A stretch of 64,000 nucleotides of DNA from an uncultured Oscillospiraceae bacterium (GCA_910587335.1 CAJUMG010000008.1:16763-80762), one strand, 5' to 3'; positions 48,636 to 58,321 are shown, numbered from the stretch's first letter. Made by a program: numbers and translations. Notes: generated by a model not told the origin, from the letters alone.

Positions 48636-50423
48636 TTAGTATTTATCCGTATACACAGCGTCAGCAGCCATATCCTCAGAGTAGGTAACAGGCGCTGCCG
48701 CATAGGCATAGTCTTCTGTCTGGCGAAGTTTAAAGCGGCCCACCAGATTTTTGATCGTGGCAGCTTGACTGGCAAGCTCCTCACTGGCCGCGGCAGATTC
48801 TTCGCTTGTCGCAGAGTTTGTCTGCACCACCGAGGAAAGCTGGTCAATGCTTCCGGTCACCTGCTGGATAGAGTCGGTTTGCACCTCAACACCCTGGGTA
48901 ACTACATCCACCCGCTTTACAACCTCATCCGTCAAGCTCTTGCATTCAATCAAAGCCTGAGTGACCTGTTCAACAATATCGTTCCCATCCTTGACCGAAC
49001 GGATGGCGCTGTCGATCAGCTCCTTTGTGGCTTTGGCAGATTCATCCGATTTGCCCGCCAGGCTGCGCACCTCGCTTGCTACTACTGCAAAGCCCTTTCC
49101 GGCAGCGCCGGCGCGGGCGGCCTCCACCGCGGCGTTTAAGGCCAGAATGTTCGTCTGGAACGCTATATCCTCGATGGTCTTGATGATCTTGCCCATCTCT
49201 TCGGAAGAATGGGCAATCTTGTTCATCGCCTGATTCAAAACGTCCACCTGCTGATTCATCTTTTCTACCTGCGCGCCTGCCGCCTGAACGCTGTTTTTCG
49301 CATCTTTGGCGGCAAGATCGGTCTGCTGAGATGCCTGGGAAATATTCGTGATGGTTGCGGTCAATTCCTGTAGTGTACTGGCCTGCTCGGTCGCACCCTG
49401 CGCCAGGGACTGCGCGCCGGTGGATACCTGATCCGCGCCAGAGGAAACCTGGTCTGTCCCTTGGGCGATCTGCGAGAGCGCATCGCTGAGCTGGCGGTTG
49501 ATACCCCGGACCGATTCGATGACACTGGTTAGCTCTCCAACATACTTGTCAGAAGCTCTGCTGGAAATGTTAAAATTGCCTTGGGCCATAGCATTCAGCA
49601 GAAAATCAATATCTCCTATTACGGCTCCCAAAATATCCTGGCTGGCCCGAAGTGCGTCGCACATCTCACCCAATTCATTTTTGCTTTCATATGTAACCGG
49701 AATTTTCAGGTTTCCTTCGCTAAAGCCCACCAACGCCTTGCGCACCTCTTCCGTAGGCTTTGTGATAGATTTGATGAGAACGCTTACGAACGAAATGACG
49801 AAAACAGTAACGACAGCCACTGCAATCCCCATGGCAATGATGGTGAGAATGATGGAACGCTCAATCCGGGCTCTTTCGTCCGCCATACCTTGTATAAGGT
49901 AGGAGTCCAAGGCCGTAGCCGCATCAGCCATTACATTTTGTAGCGGCGTATCGGTGGTGTAAATAAACTCCTTGGCCTGTTCCAGATATTGCTCATTTCC
50001 TGTGGAACGGTATTGTCTGTATAGCCCAATCAGCATTGGCGCGTTGGACGACCAATTCTGAACGCTCTCCTTGTATGTATAAAACAAGTTCTTTTCTAGT
50101 TGGGAAGGAAAGTTTTTCTCTATATCCGCCAGATATTCTTCCAGCTTTACCAAATGATCTTCAGCGGTGGCAATCAGTCCGTCATTGGCTTCACTGTCCG
50201 GTATTAGCAAGGCGTCCCGAATGTTACGGCCAGGAATCAGCGAGCTAACACGGCAGTACAAAATGTCCTCATTCACCCGGACATCCTCTTCCAGCAGCAA
50301 TTCATACTCATTTCGCATATTTATCAGCATACCAAGATTGATAAGAATTATTATAGCAGCAAGGATGATAACCATCGCAAAACCCAGTATCAAACTTTTC
50401 TTGATTTTCATGTTTTTTAACAT
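48636..50423 (-). CDS. Methyl-accepting chemotaxis protein
   Basis: This 595-residue receptor starts MLKNMKIKKSLILGFAMVI after AAGGAG. Helix 1 is about 10-33, the outer part (to about 190) looks like a four-helix bundle, helix 2 is about 190-212 and is followed by HAMP and a second HAMP-like segment. The signalling domain has the hairpin tip IIKTIEDIAFQTNILALNAAVEAARAG and repeated Q/E methylation-type heptads (GADQVSTGAQSLAQGATEQA). It lies 31 bp after the EAL gene in the same direction, so both are probably one unit. No che genes are in the window. Confidence 0.92.
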   Translation of the reverse strand: MLKNMKIKKSLILGFAMVIILAAIIILINLGMLINMRNEYELLLEEDVRVNEDILYCRVSSLIPGRNIRDALLIPDSEANDGLIATAEDHLVKLEEYLADIEKNFPSQLEKNLFYTYKESVQNWSSNAPMLIGLYRQYRSTGNEQYLEQAKEFIYTTDTPLQNVMADAATALDSYLIQGMADERARIERSIILTIIAMGIAVAVVTVFVISFVSVLIKSITKPTEEVRKALVGFSEGNLKIPVTYESKNELGEMCDALRASQDILGAVIGDIDFLLNAMAQGNFNISSRASDKYVGELTSVIESVRGINRQLSDALSQIAQGTDQVSSGADQVSTGAQSLAQGATEQASTLQELTATITNISQASQQTDLAAKDAKNSVQAAGAQVEKMNQQVDVLNQAMNKIAHSSEEMGKIIKTIEDIAFQTNILALNAAVEAARAGAAGKGFAVVASEVRSLAGKSDESAKATKELIDSAIRSVKDGNDIVEQVTQALIECKSLTDEVVKRVDVVTQGVEVQTDSIQQVTGSIDQLSSVVQTNSATSEESAAASEELASQAATIKNLVGRFKLRQTEDYAYAAAPVTYSEDMAADAVYTDKY

Positions 50424-50454
50424 CGCTCATGCTCCTTTTCGCAAATTCAATATC

Positions 50455-52779
50455 TTATTTTAGGCTATGTTGAGCCCCAAACATCAGCTGCTCAAAAGCT
50501 GTCACTTCGATCGGTTTAGAGAAGTAATATCCCTGGCCCTTGTCGCAATGGCACTCTTGTAAAAAGGCAAGGTGGGCTTCCGTTTCCACCCCTTCACAAC
50601 AGACTGTAATTCCAAGGCGCCTTGCCATATGTATCAATTCTTCAATGACAATATGGCCCTTATCGTTTCTGGTATGGGCTTCGCGTAGAAACTTGCAGTC
50701 CAGCTTTACCACGTCAATATCCAATGTTTCCAGATTATTTAAAGAAGAATATCCGGTTCCAAAATCATCCAAAGAGCAGGCATATCCGGCCTCGTGAATC
50801 TTTTGGATCGCCATAGGAATCTCTTCCTGAAAGTCCTCAAATGCCGATTCGGTGAGTTCCAGCTCCAAAAGCTCCGACGGGATACGATATTTCTTCTGGA
50901 TCTCTATAAAAGGGTCTAGAAAGTCATTGTTTTCCAAATGTACACGGGACAGGTTGACCGAGATGGGGATGGGTTCCACCCCGGTATCCAGCCACTGACG
51001 CAGGCAAAGGCAAGCCTGTTCAAACATATAAAGGTCCAGCCGCCGGACAAAGCCGATCTTTTCAAACAGAGGGATAAACCGATCCGGCGGCACAAAGCCC
51101 ATGTCCGTATCCTTCCAGCGCACCAATGCCTCGGCGCCGACAATCTTACCGGTGGAAATATCCACCTTCGGCTGTAAATACATCTTAAAGTCATGGTTTT
51201 TCAGCGCGTCGTGCATTTTGTTTTTTATGGTATTCTCCTGTTGCAGCCGGAACCGATCCTCCTCCTCATAAAAATCGCAGGAGTACAGCATATCCCCCAT
51301 TGCTATTTCCGACTTTTTTCGGGCGATATTCGCCCTGTCCCTGATCTGGAACACCGGCAGGCTGGTATCGGTGATCTGATACACCCCTGCTCTGAACATA
51401 ATCCATTGCTTTTCCGGCCGTTTGTCGTTGAACCGATTGATCTCGTCGACCATCAGATCCAGTTTCTGAACAATCACTTCATCAATGGCCGTATGGATTA
51501 ACAGGTTAAAATCATCCGCGCTGGAACGGGACAGGATTTCACCTGCTTCTATGTATTTAAGCATCGTGTTGTGGACATGTTTCAAAAGGCGATTGCTTTC
51601 ATCGTAGCCATAGGTGTCGTTAAACATTTTGAAATGGACGATATTGATCGCTATAAGCGTGTAATCGCCTGGGGCCGAACGGTGGATTAAATGCTCCGCC
51701 TCCTGATTAAAACGGGACAGACTATAGCCGCCTGTAACCGGATCGACCATGAGCATAAACATATTTTTCCGGTAAAGATAGATTAAAGCGACAATCAACG
51801 CGCCAAAGCAGATAAGACCCACGCCATTGACCCAAAACGCTTTATGCAAAAGCTTGTCAAAGCCTCCGCTTGCCGCGTCGTTGGCATCAATCATCCATAC
51901 GCACAAATTTGTACCGGCTATATGTGTAAGCTGAGCGACCTGTATAAGATCATCGCCCCGAATACGGAACCGTATAATTGCATCCCGGCCCGTAGCAGCC
52001 GCTTCTTTTAGATCGTCTATAGAGGTATCCCCAATAACCTCCACATTCGCGTACAAAGTATCAAATAAATTGTTCCTGCCTTCGGAATCCTGCCGTTCAT
52101 CGAGCTGCGAAACAACAGAATGCTTTGTCATGTATACTTCTGTTCCGTCCGACTTAATGACATTGAAAAAAACGTCGCCGCCGTAATAGGATTGGGTCAA
52201 AAAGATCCATTGGGGCAAAACGGGAGCCGCAAGAACACCGGCAATTTCTCCGGTTTCTCTGTTAGAATAGATGGGAACCGAAAAAAACGGCAGATTGTTA
52301 TTCTCTTCATACCCATCTGTCGACTGGACCTTGACATCCATCACCGGCTGCCCCTCAAACGCTTTCATGATCTCATCCTTTTGATCAAAGGTCCGGGAAA
52401 CCTTATCGGAGCAAACGGCGGAGCCATCTGGCGAAACAAACGCAAAATACTCAAACCGGAGCAGCTCAGCCCGCTCCTGCAAGCCCTCCAGATCATCCGT
52501 CCAAGCTGTATTGTCCTGACCACAGCTGTTCGCAACCGATTCAAGAATCGTCAGCGTTCTTTGGATTCTTTGCTGAAGGGCGTTGTCTACGCTTTGGGAC
52601 AGCTCGGAGACATTTCGGTTTGTATTGGACATAACGATTTGGTGCGCCTCGTACAACGATGCGGCGATCGCGCCAATCGTAAGGCAAGCCCCTATAATCA
52701 AAACAGTATAGGCTATCTTAAGAAAGTTTTTGTGATGCTTATACAATATGCGACTTTTTGTTCGCTTTTTGCGTATCAT
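50455..52779 (-). CDS. Membrane c-di-GMP phosphodiesterase: Cache, degenerate GGDEF, active-looking EAL
   Basis: This 774-residue protein starts MIRKKRTKSRILYKHHK after AGGAGGAAACTGCAAA. A helix (about 23-45), a Cache-type sensor and a second helix (about 315-335) precede a GGDEF-like domain whose signature is SADDF, so cyclase activity is unlikely. The EAL domain has the residues expected of an active enzyme: AEALVRW, SVNLSRVHL, LELTES, DDFGTGYSSL, KLD and EGVET. It should hydrolyse c-di-GMP in response to an outer signal, linking to motility or attachment, in keeping with the next gene, a chemoreceptor. A TCTG repeat lies about 250 bp upstream. Confidence 0.9.
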   Translation of the reverse strand: MIRKKRTKSRILYKHHKNFLKIAYTVLIIGACLTIGAIAASLYEAHQIVMSNTNRNVSELSQSVDNALQQRIQRTLTILESVANSCGQDNTAWTDDLEGLQERAELLRFEYFAFVSPDGSAVCSDKVSRTFDQKDEIMKAFEGQPVMDVKVQSTDGYEENNNLPFFSVPIYSNRETGEIAGVLAAPVLPQWIFLTQSYYGGDVFFNVIKSDGTEVYMTKHSVVSQLDERQDSEGRNNLFDTLYANVEVIGDTSIDDLKEAAATGRDAIIRFRIRGDDLIQVAQLTHIAGTNLCVWMIDANDAASGGFDKLLHKAFWVNGVGLICFGALIVALIYLYRKNMFMLMVDPVTGGYSLSRFNQEAEHLIHRSAPGDYTLIAINIVHFKMFNDTYGYDESNRLLKHVHNTMLKYIEAGEILSRSSADDFNLLIHTAIDEVIVQKLDLMVDEINRFNDKRPEKQWIMFRAGVYQITDTSLPVFQIRDRANIARKKSEIAMGDMLYSCDFYEEEDRFRLQQENTIKNKMHDALKNHDFKMYLQPKVDISTGKIVGAEALVRWKDTDMGFVPPDRFIPLFEKIGFVRRLDLYMFEQACLCLRQWLDTGVEPIPISVNLSRVHLENNDFLDPFIEIQKKYRIPSELLELELTESAFEDFQEEIPMAIQKIHEAGYACSLDDFGTGYSSLNNLETLDIDVVKLDCKFLREAHTRNDKGHIVIEELIHMARRLGITVCCEGVETEAHLAFLQECHCDKGQGYYFSKPIEVTAFEQLMFGAQHSLK

Positions 52780-52951
52780 TTTGCAGTTTCCTCCTATATA
52801 GGCTTGATACCAAAAACAAATTTATACCCAGGTGCATTCGGATAAAATAAAGCCATGTTTTTTGGTCTAAGCCGCATAAACTCACGCTATACTCTACCTT
52901 ATGGATAGAACATAAAATGAAATCATTTTTTTATAAGGAAAAAAAGCAAAA

Positions 52952-52995
52952 GGACATATCTTCCCCACCACAACATAGTACGGAAAATATGTCCT
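52952..52995. repeat. Inverted repeat upstream of the EAL gene
   Basis: AGGACATATcTTCC and GGAAaATATGTCCT form a 14-bp stem with one mismatch and a 16-nt loop. It could be an operator or terminator between the microsatellite and the EAL gene. Confidence 0.65.
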
Positions 52996-53028
52996 ATATT
53001 TTTGGGCAGCAAGAAGGGACAGACTTAT

Positions 53029-53083
<55 letters not shown>

Positions 53084-53344
53084 TAAGTATATTTCGGTAA
53101 ATCATTTTTGTCAAGCCCTTCCTTATACTTTAACCGTGTCAGTATATCACATTTTAGTGTTTTTTGTAAATAGCCTCCTTTATTTCCCGCCAAAATTTAC
53201 AAATGCGGCGAGTGCGGCGAGCCACACCGCTCTTCCCTTTCTAGTGATGAAATCACTATGTATAGGGTATAGGCATAAAAAGCCGCCTGGATGAAGCCAA
53301 ACGGTTAAAAATGATCCTTCCACCCCGGAATGAAGTCGGGTATA

Positions 53345-53384
53345 AGAAAAGCCGGAACCCCTGGGAACCCAAGGGGCTGCGGCT
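53345..53384 (-). terminator. Terminator of the tRNA-Arg gene
   Basis: On the minus strand GCCGcaGCCCCT pairs with AGGGGttCCGGC and is followed by TTTTCTT. Confidence 0.65.
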
Positions 53385-53393
53385 GTTTCGTCC

Positions 53394-53470
53394 TGGCGTC
53401 CCCGGCGCGATTCGAACGCGCGGCCTTTCGCTTAGGAGGCGAACGCTCTATCCTGCTGAGCTACGGAGAC
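53394..53470 (-). tRNA. tRNA-Arg (anticodon CCT)
   Basis: The minus strand folds as a complete tRNA of 77 nt with encoded CCA. The acceptor stem GTCTCCG pairs with CGGGGAC (one T-G). The D arm contains AGCTCAGCAGGATAGAGC, the anticodon stem TTCGC/GCGAA encloses CTCCTAA with anticodon CCT (reads AGG), and the T arm is GCGCG-TTCGAAT-CGCGC. Confidence 0.95.
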
Positions 53471-53522
53471 AAAGTGACGGGCGCCGGCGGCAAACTCTTT
53501 TTCCGCTGACAGACCGATTTTT

Positions 53523-53552
53523 ATTCTACCGATCCGGGCTGTCTATGTCAAC
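53523..53552 (-). promoter_or_regulatory. Promoter of the tRNA-Arg gene
   Basis: Minus strand TTGACA (53552-53547), 18 bp, TAGAAT (53528-53523), about 55 bp before the mature tRNA. Confidence 0.75.
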
Positions 53553-53579
53553 CCTGACAAGTTAAAGCGCCAGAAAACA

Positions 53580-53603
53580 GGTTCGGCGGGGTTCCGCCGA
53601 ACC
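53580..53603 (-). terminator. Terminator of the kinase cluster
   Basis: GGTTCGGCGG (53580-53589) and CCGCCGAACC (53594-53603) are exact complements with a 4-nt loop; TGTTTTC follows on the minus strand. Confidence 0.8.
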
Positions 53604-53628
53604 GCTTCCGGCAAAAGGGACAAACCTT

Positions 53629-54513
53629 TTACTCCTCGCTCTGATAGGGAACGCCGTGGCCGAACGCCCCTTCCACCATGCAGGAATTGGCGGAATATTC
53701 CGCGGCAAAATCCAGCGCCTTGGCGATAATCTCCGATTTATCCTTGGCGTCGTAGCCGCCGGAGCCGATAAAATCGTACAAAAACGCGGAGACAAACGCG
53801 TCGCCAGCGCCCATGGTATCTACCACATGCTCTTTCCAATGGGGCGCCTGGGTATAGAACCGGTCGCCGTCATAGCAGGTGGAGCCTTCGCTGCCCCGGG
53901 TGCCGATGCAGATTTTCGCCCCCAGGGTATGGGCCTTGATCAGCTGCTCCTGCATTTCGGTAACGGTCATATGGCTACAGGAGAGCAGGACAAAATAGCA
54001 GTTAGGACAGATTTGTTCCATCACGCCCTCTTTCATATGATCCAAGGAGAAATCATAGGAAATTTTGATTCCCTCTCCCGCCATCTGGGGCAAAAACTCC
54101 TCAATAAAAGCGCCGTTGCTGGTATGCATCACGTCAAAGCCCTTGATATAGTCCATATCCTCTTTGGAAAAACCCTCGTAAGCCAGCATCCGGCGGATTG
54201 CGCCCTGCAAGGGATTGCGGCGGCCGTTGGGAGAGCCCTGGAACACCCGGTCGTTATCAATGACCTTATAGCGGGCAAAGGCGTTGGGTGCGTGGTAAAA
54301 ACGGGAACGGGAATAATCTAACCCGATTTCGTCCATCGTTTTTTTCATATGATCCGCGATATAGTCGTCGCCAAAAGCGCCGATGAAAGCGGATTGGGCG
54401 CCGCACAGCTTGGTGTTGACGGCGATATTCAAAGCCTGACCGCCGGGATACATCATACCGTTGGACAGATTTTTATCCACCATACAATCGCCGACACCGA
54501 TTACTTTTACCAT
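53629..54513 (-). CDS. PfkB family sugar kinase, fructoselysine 6-kinase-like, paralogue 1
   Basis: This 294-residue kinase starts MVKVIGVGDCMVDKN after GAGGTGAAAAATT. PGGQALNIAVN near residue 29 binds the sugar and DTMGAGDAFVSAF near the C-terminus holds the catalytic Asp and anion hole. The layout (ARYKVIDNDRVF; HTSNGAFIEEFLPQM) is that of FrlD-type kinases, which phosphorylate fructoselysine, an Amadori product from heated food. No FrlB deglycase is in the window, so the substrate is inferred. It is the last of three tandem relatives and the most similar to paralogue 2. Confidence 0.8.
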   Translation of the reverse strand: MVKVIGVGDCMVDKNLSNGMMYPGGQALNIAVNTKLCGAQSAFIGAFGDDYIADHMKKTMDEIGLDYSRSRFYHAPNAFARYKVIDNDRVFQGSPNGRRNPLQGAIRRMLAYEGFSKEDMDYIKGFDVMHTSNGAFIEEFLPQMAGEGIKISYDFSLDHMKEGVMEQICPNCYFVLLSCSHMTVTEMQEQLIKAHTLGAKICIGTRGSEGSTCYDGDRFYTQAPHWKEHVVDTMGAGDAFVSAFLYDFIGSGGYDAKDKSEIIAKALDFAAEYSANSCMVEGAFGHGVPYQSEE

Positions 54514-54663
54514 AATTTTTCACCTCTTCAGTAGATTTAGAAGCCTTTTTTTATTTTATCAGAAATCCGCCGGAATGTAAACGGACAAAAAAGCTTTTCC
54601 CCGCCGGCGGCTTATTTTTTCTAAGGGACAGGGCGTCCTTTCTCCGGGCTGCTCCACGCCAAA

Positions 54664-54700
54664 GCGGCCATGGGCGCTTTATTCGCATACCCATGGCCGC
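54664..54700 (-). terminator. Stem-loop between paralogues 1 and 2
   Basis: GCGGCCATGGG (54664-54674) and CCCATGGCCGC (54690-54700) are exact complements. There is no T-run, so it may be a processing or stabilising hairpin rather than a full terminator. Confidence 0.5.
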
Positions 54701-54745
54701 AAGGATCCGGCATGTTTGTCCCGCTAAAGGGATGGACGCCGGCTT

Positions 54746-55621
54746 TTATTTTTTAAAGGGGACGCCATGGCCGAAGGATCCTTCGATCATGCAGGATTTG
54801 GCCGAGTAGTCCGCCGCGAATTCCAGCGCCTTAGAGATGATCTCCGATTTATCCTTTGCGTCGTAGCCGCCGTTTTCGATAAACTGGTACAGGAATGCGG
54901 AAATAAACGCATCCCCAGCGCCCATGGTATCCACCACCGTCTCCAGCCAATGGGGGGGCTGATGGTAGAAGCGGTCGCCGTCGTAGCAGATGGAGCCCTT
55001 GCTGCCCCGGGTGCCGATACAGATTTTCGCTCCCAGGGTATGGGCTTTAATCAGCCGTTCCTGGGTCTCGGTCTCGCTTAAATGGCTACAGGAGAGCAGG
55101 ACAAAATAGACGTTGGGACAAATTTCCTCCATGTAGCCCTCTTTTTCGTGGGTCAAAGAGAAGTCAAAGGAAATCTTGATTCCCTGCTCCTTAAAGTCTG
55201 GATAATACGCCTCGATGCCGCTGTCGTTGGAGCAATGGACCACGTCGAAGCCCTTGATATACTCCATATCCTCCTTGGAGAAGCCCTCGTAATCCAGCAT
55301 TTTAAACAGGGCGATGGTCATGGGATGGACCTTTTCGGGGGAGCGGACAAAAACCCGGTCGTTGTCGATCACCCGGTAATGGGCAGCGGCGTTGGGAACC
55401 GGATAGGTGTGGGAATGGGAATAGTCAATGCCGATTTCGTCCAAGGTTTTCTTCATATGCTCGGCTACATAGTCATTGCCGAAGCAGCCGATAAACGCCG
55501 ACTGGGCTCCTAGCAGGTGCATATTGACCGGGATGTTCAAAGACTGCCCGCCGGGGTACATAATGCCGGAGGTCAGGTTTTTATCGACCATGCTGTCGCC
55601 GATACCGATTACTTTTACCAT
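54746..55621 (-). CDS. PfkB family sugar kinase, fructoselysine 6-kinase-like, paralogue 2
   Basis: This 291-residue kinase starts MVKVIGIGDSMVDKNLTSG after GAGGG. It shares most of its sequence with paralogue 1 (PGGQSLNIPVN, DNDRVF, LLSCSHLSETETQERLIKAHTLGAKICIGTRGS split by few changes, and DTMGAGDAFISAF). Differences cluster in the sugar-binding half (for example HTYPVPNAAAHYRV and HCSNDSGIEAYYPDF), which suggests a different sugar or amino-acid adduct. It ends 232 bp before paralogue 1. Confidence 0.8.
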   Translation of the reverse strand: MVKVIGIGDSMVDKNLTSGIMYPGGQSLNIPVNMHLLGAQSAFIGCFGNDYVAEHMKKTLDEIGIDYSHSHTYPVPNAAAHYRVIDNDRVFVRSPEKVHPMTIALFKMLDYEGFSKEDMEYIKGFDVVHCSNDSGIEAYYPDFKEQGIKISFDFSLTHEKEGYMEEICPNVYFVLLSCSHLSETETQERLIKAHTLGAKICIGTRGSKGSICYDGDRFYHQPPHWLETVVDTMGAGDAFISAFLYQFIENGGYDAKDKSEIISKALEFAADYSAKSCMIEGSFGHGVPFKK

Positions 55622-55685
55622 TGTAATACCCTCATTTCGTTAAAATTCTCATCTATTCGCCAAACAGCCGGGAGGCTGTAGGAGG

Positions 55686-56576
55686 CTAATCCTCTTTTTC
55701 TATTTTGCAGCCGTGGCCAAAGGCCCCAGGCGTCATGCAAGCCTTAGCCGACCAGGCGGCCGCCGCCGCAAGACCCTGGCGGATTTTCTCCTCGCGCTGC
55801 TGTTCGGTGCGGGCCGATAAGCCGCCGGAGCCGACAAAATCCACTAAAAAGGCGGAGATAAACGCGTCCCCCGCGCCCATGGTATCCACCGCGTTGCACA
55901 GGTCAGGCTTTTGGGTGTAAAAGCGGTTGCCGTCATACAGCACCGCGCCTTCCTCCCCATTGGTGGCGATGGGAATGCGGGTGCCCAGGGTATGGGCCCG
56001 GACAAGACCCTCCATCATCTGGGTTTCGGTCATTTTGCTGGCGGAAAACAGGCTGATATCCACATAAGGGGCCACCTTTTCCATAAAGCCCGGCAGCAGG
56101 TGGTCGTTGGAGTAGTCGTAGGACAATATGACCCCCGCTTCCTTCAGCTGGGGCAAAAACTCATCCATATGAGCGGTATTGCACAGATGGACCGCGTCAA
56201 AGGTTTTGATATAGTCCATGTCCTCACGGGACAGGCCATAGTAAGGCAGCATAAAGCGGATGGCCATCTGCAAAGGGGAGATGGGCCGCGGATTGGTTCC
56301 GCCCCAAACCCGCTCGCCGTCAATCACCTGATACACGGTGGCGGCGTTGTCCGCGTGGACAATATGGCTGCGGGACCGGTCCACCCCCAGCTCGTCCAGG
56401 GTTTTTGCCAGGTGCTGACCCAGCAGATCGTCGCCAATACAGCCGATAAAGCCCGCCTGCGCTCCCTGCAATTTGGCGTTTACCGCAATATTCATAGCCT
56501 GCCCGCCGGGGTATGCCACCATGTCGGTGATATTTTTATCCATTTTGGCGTCCCCGACGCCGAGGATCCGAACCAT
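55686..56576 (-). CDS. PfkB family sugar kinase, fructoselysine 6-kinase-like, paralogue 3
   Basis: This 296-residue kinase is the most divergent of the three. I align its start as MVRILGVGDAKMDKN with the others; an ATG two codons upstream (56582) is the alternative. PGGQAMNIAVN, VYQVIDGERVWGG, HLCNTAHMDEFLPQL and DTMGAGDAFISAF give the PfkB core. GERVWGG replaces the DNDRVF of the other two. It is the first of the three in transcription order and lies 64 bp before paralogue 2. Confidence 0.8.
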   Translation of the reverse strand: MVRILGVGDAKMDKNITDMVAYPGGQAMNIAVNAKLQGAQAGFIGCIGDDLLGQHLAKTLDELGVDRSRSHIVHADNAATVYQVIDGERVWGGTNPRPISPLQMAIRFMLPYYGLSREDMDYIKTFDAVHLCNTAHMDEFLPQLKEAGVILSYDYSNDHLLPGFMEKVAPYVDISLFSASKMTETQMMEGLVRAHTLGTRIPIATNGEEGAVLYDGNRFYTQKPDLCNAVDTMGAGDAFISAFLVDFVGSGGLSARTEQQREEKIRQGLAAAAAWSAKACMTPGAFGHGCKIEKED

Positions 56577-56765
56577 TTTCATCCGCCCTTTCCTGTGTGA
56601 AAAGCACTTTCTCATCCCCTTGCCAGACGCGGTGGGACCGAGCGCTATTTTCCTTTTCTAATGCTATCATACAAAAAATCCCTTGTAAATACCTTATAGG
56701 ACGTTTGCGGGGAAAATTGGCCTTTTGTATGGTTTTCTCCCTGTATCTTTGGGAAAGTCCCACAA

Positions 56766-56798
56766 AGGAAAAAGGCGGGAAGCCAAAAGCCTCCCGCC
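56766..56798 (-). terminator. Terminator of the 56833 MFS gene
   Basis: GGCGGGA (56774-56780) pairs with TCCCGCC (56792-56798), extended by inner GCC/GGC pairs; TTTTTCC follows on the minus strand. Confidence 0.75.
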
Positions 56799-56832
56799 GG
56801 ATGGCAGACAAAAGGGCGCACGGCCAAAGGGA

Positions 56833-58128
56833 TCAGCGCAGACCGCCGGACAGAGCTGCCCGCTCCTCCCGCTGGCGCTGGTGAAAATAGCGGAAGATAA
56901 ACAAAATGCACACCGCCAGCAGGAGGATGGAGGCAAGATAGATGCTTTTGGGGCTTAGCCGGTACAAAAATCCGGAAAGGCTGCCGGCCAGCGCCGACAC
57001 CAGCGAGATCAGCACGTTTTTGAGCGCGTAGATCCCGGACCGCTCCGCGTCCGGGGTGGCCTCCGCCATCAGCGCGTCCAAAAACGGGCGGCACAGCCCA
57101 AACCCCACCGAGAACAACGCCACCGAAATCACCGCCCAGGTAAAGCTGCCCCGAGGTAAAAATACCCGAGACAGCATGGACAGGATCTGGACGCTCAGTC
57201 CCACCGTCAGCGAAAACAGCTTATTCAAGCGGCTCATGGCCGGTATGGCAAACAGGTACACCGACAGCATGAACACCGAATTGACAATTCCCAGCACCGA
57301 AATCATCGCCGCGTCCAGCCCCGCCACATCGGTAAGGTAGGGGGCAAAATACAAGCTGGAATAAGCGCCAATGGGCTGATAGGCGTTAAACAGCACCACG
57401 ATGACCAACACGGTGCTCAGTTTGCGGTTGCCGCTGGTGACGGCGCTTTTCATCTGGGACAGGCTATTTTTAAGCGTTCCCCAAAAGCTGACCGACCGGG
57501 ACCGTTCGACCGCAAGCCGGCCCATATCGGTTTCGTGAAAGCGCAGGTGCCGGTGAACGATCATGATAAACATACAGACGGCGCCGAACAGCAAAAAGCC
57601 CCGCTCCGCCCGCACAAGGCCCAGGTTTCCCACAATGATCCCCGCCACCGGGGTGAGGAAGCCCGCCAGAATATCGATGATGCCGAACATATTAAAGGAG
57701 GTCAGCCGCTGCTCGTCGTCCGCGTCCTCGATTAAAATGAGCTGCCAGCCGATATCGCTGATTTTGCTGAAAGCGCAGACGATCTGGGCCAGGGCGAACA
57801 TCCAAAAGCTGTGGGCAAAAAAGTTTAAAAGCGCCGATCCGGGCCAGCTGATCAGTCCAAAGAGGATCGTTGTCCGGCGGCGGCCCAGCTTATCCACCAT
57901 CACCCCGGCGAACAGCGCCGTTATGGTGCCGATGATAAAGTTTAACGAGATCAAAAAGCCGATCTGCACATCGCTGACGCCCTGGCTTTTCATATAAAGG
58001 CTTAGATAAAAGCTGTAAAACCCATAAGGGATGGACCAAAACGGCTCGTGAAAGACCGCGGTCCGGGCGTTGCCCCTAAGCTCCCGCAGGGACCGGAGCA
58101 CCGTTTTCCTTTTGTTTTCCCCCGCCAT
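56833..58128 (-). CDS. Major facilitator superfamily transporter upstream of the kinase cluster
   Basis: This 431-residue protein starts MAGENKRKTVLRSL after AAAGGATGG. It has twelve predicted helices and the MFS loop LFAGVMVDKLGRRRTTILFG. The N-terminal HEPFWSIPYGFYSFYLSLY matches the style of the MFS protein at 37772. Its position directly upstream of three FrlD-like kinases suggests import of the kinase substrates, although a terminator separates them. Promoter at 58183-58212. Confidence 0.82.
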   Translation of the reverse strand: MAGENKRKTVLRSLRELRGNARTAVFHEPFWSIPYGFYSFYLSLYMKSQGVSDVQIGFLISLNFIIGTITALFAGVMVDKLGRRRTTILFGLISWPGSALLNFFAHSFWMFALAQIVCAFSKISDIGWQLILIEDADDEQRLTSFNMFGIIDILAGFLTPVAGIIVGNLGLVRAERGFLLFGAVCMFIMIVHRHLRFHETDMGRLAVERSRSVSFWGTLKNSLSQMKSAVTSGNRKLSTVLVIVVLFNAYQPIGAYSSLYFAPYLTDVAGLDAAMISVLGIVNSVFMLSVYLFAIPAMSRLNKLFSLTVGLSVQILSMLSRVFLPRGSFTWAVISVALFSVGFGLCRPFLDALMAEATPDAERSGIYALKNVLISLVSALAGSLSGFLYRLSPKSIYLASILLLAVCILFIFRYFHQRQREERAALSGGLR

Positions 58129-58182
58129 AGACACCATCCTTTTTCTTACAAGATAGCCGGGCTCTGGGCCCAGCCTTTTTCC

Positions 58183-58212
58183 AATATACAAGGGGGATCC
58201 GGGCCTTGTCAA
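58183..58212 (-). promoter_or_regulatory. Promoter of the 56833 MFS gene
   Basis: Minus strand TTGACA (58212-58207), 18 bp, TATATT (58188-58183). Confidence 0.7.
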
Positions 58213-58321
58213 TAGCCGGTTTTTCCTCTTTTTTCCGGTAAACGTTTTCCTTTTTCTTTTTGTGAAATATTGCCATTTTTTCCCGCAAAAACAGCCGGTA
58301 TTATCCCTTGGAAATTCCCAT

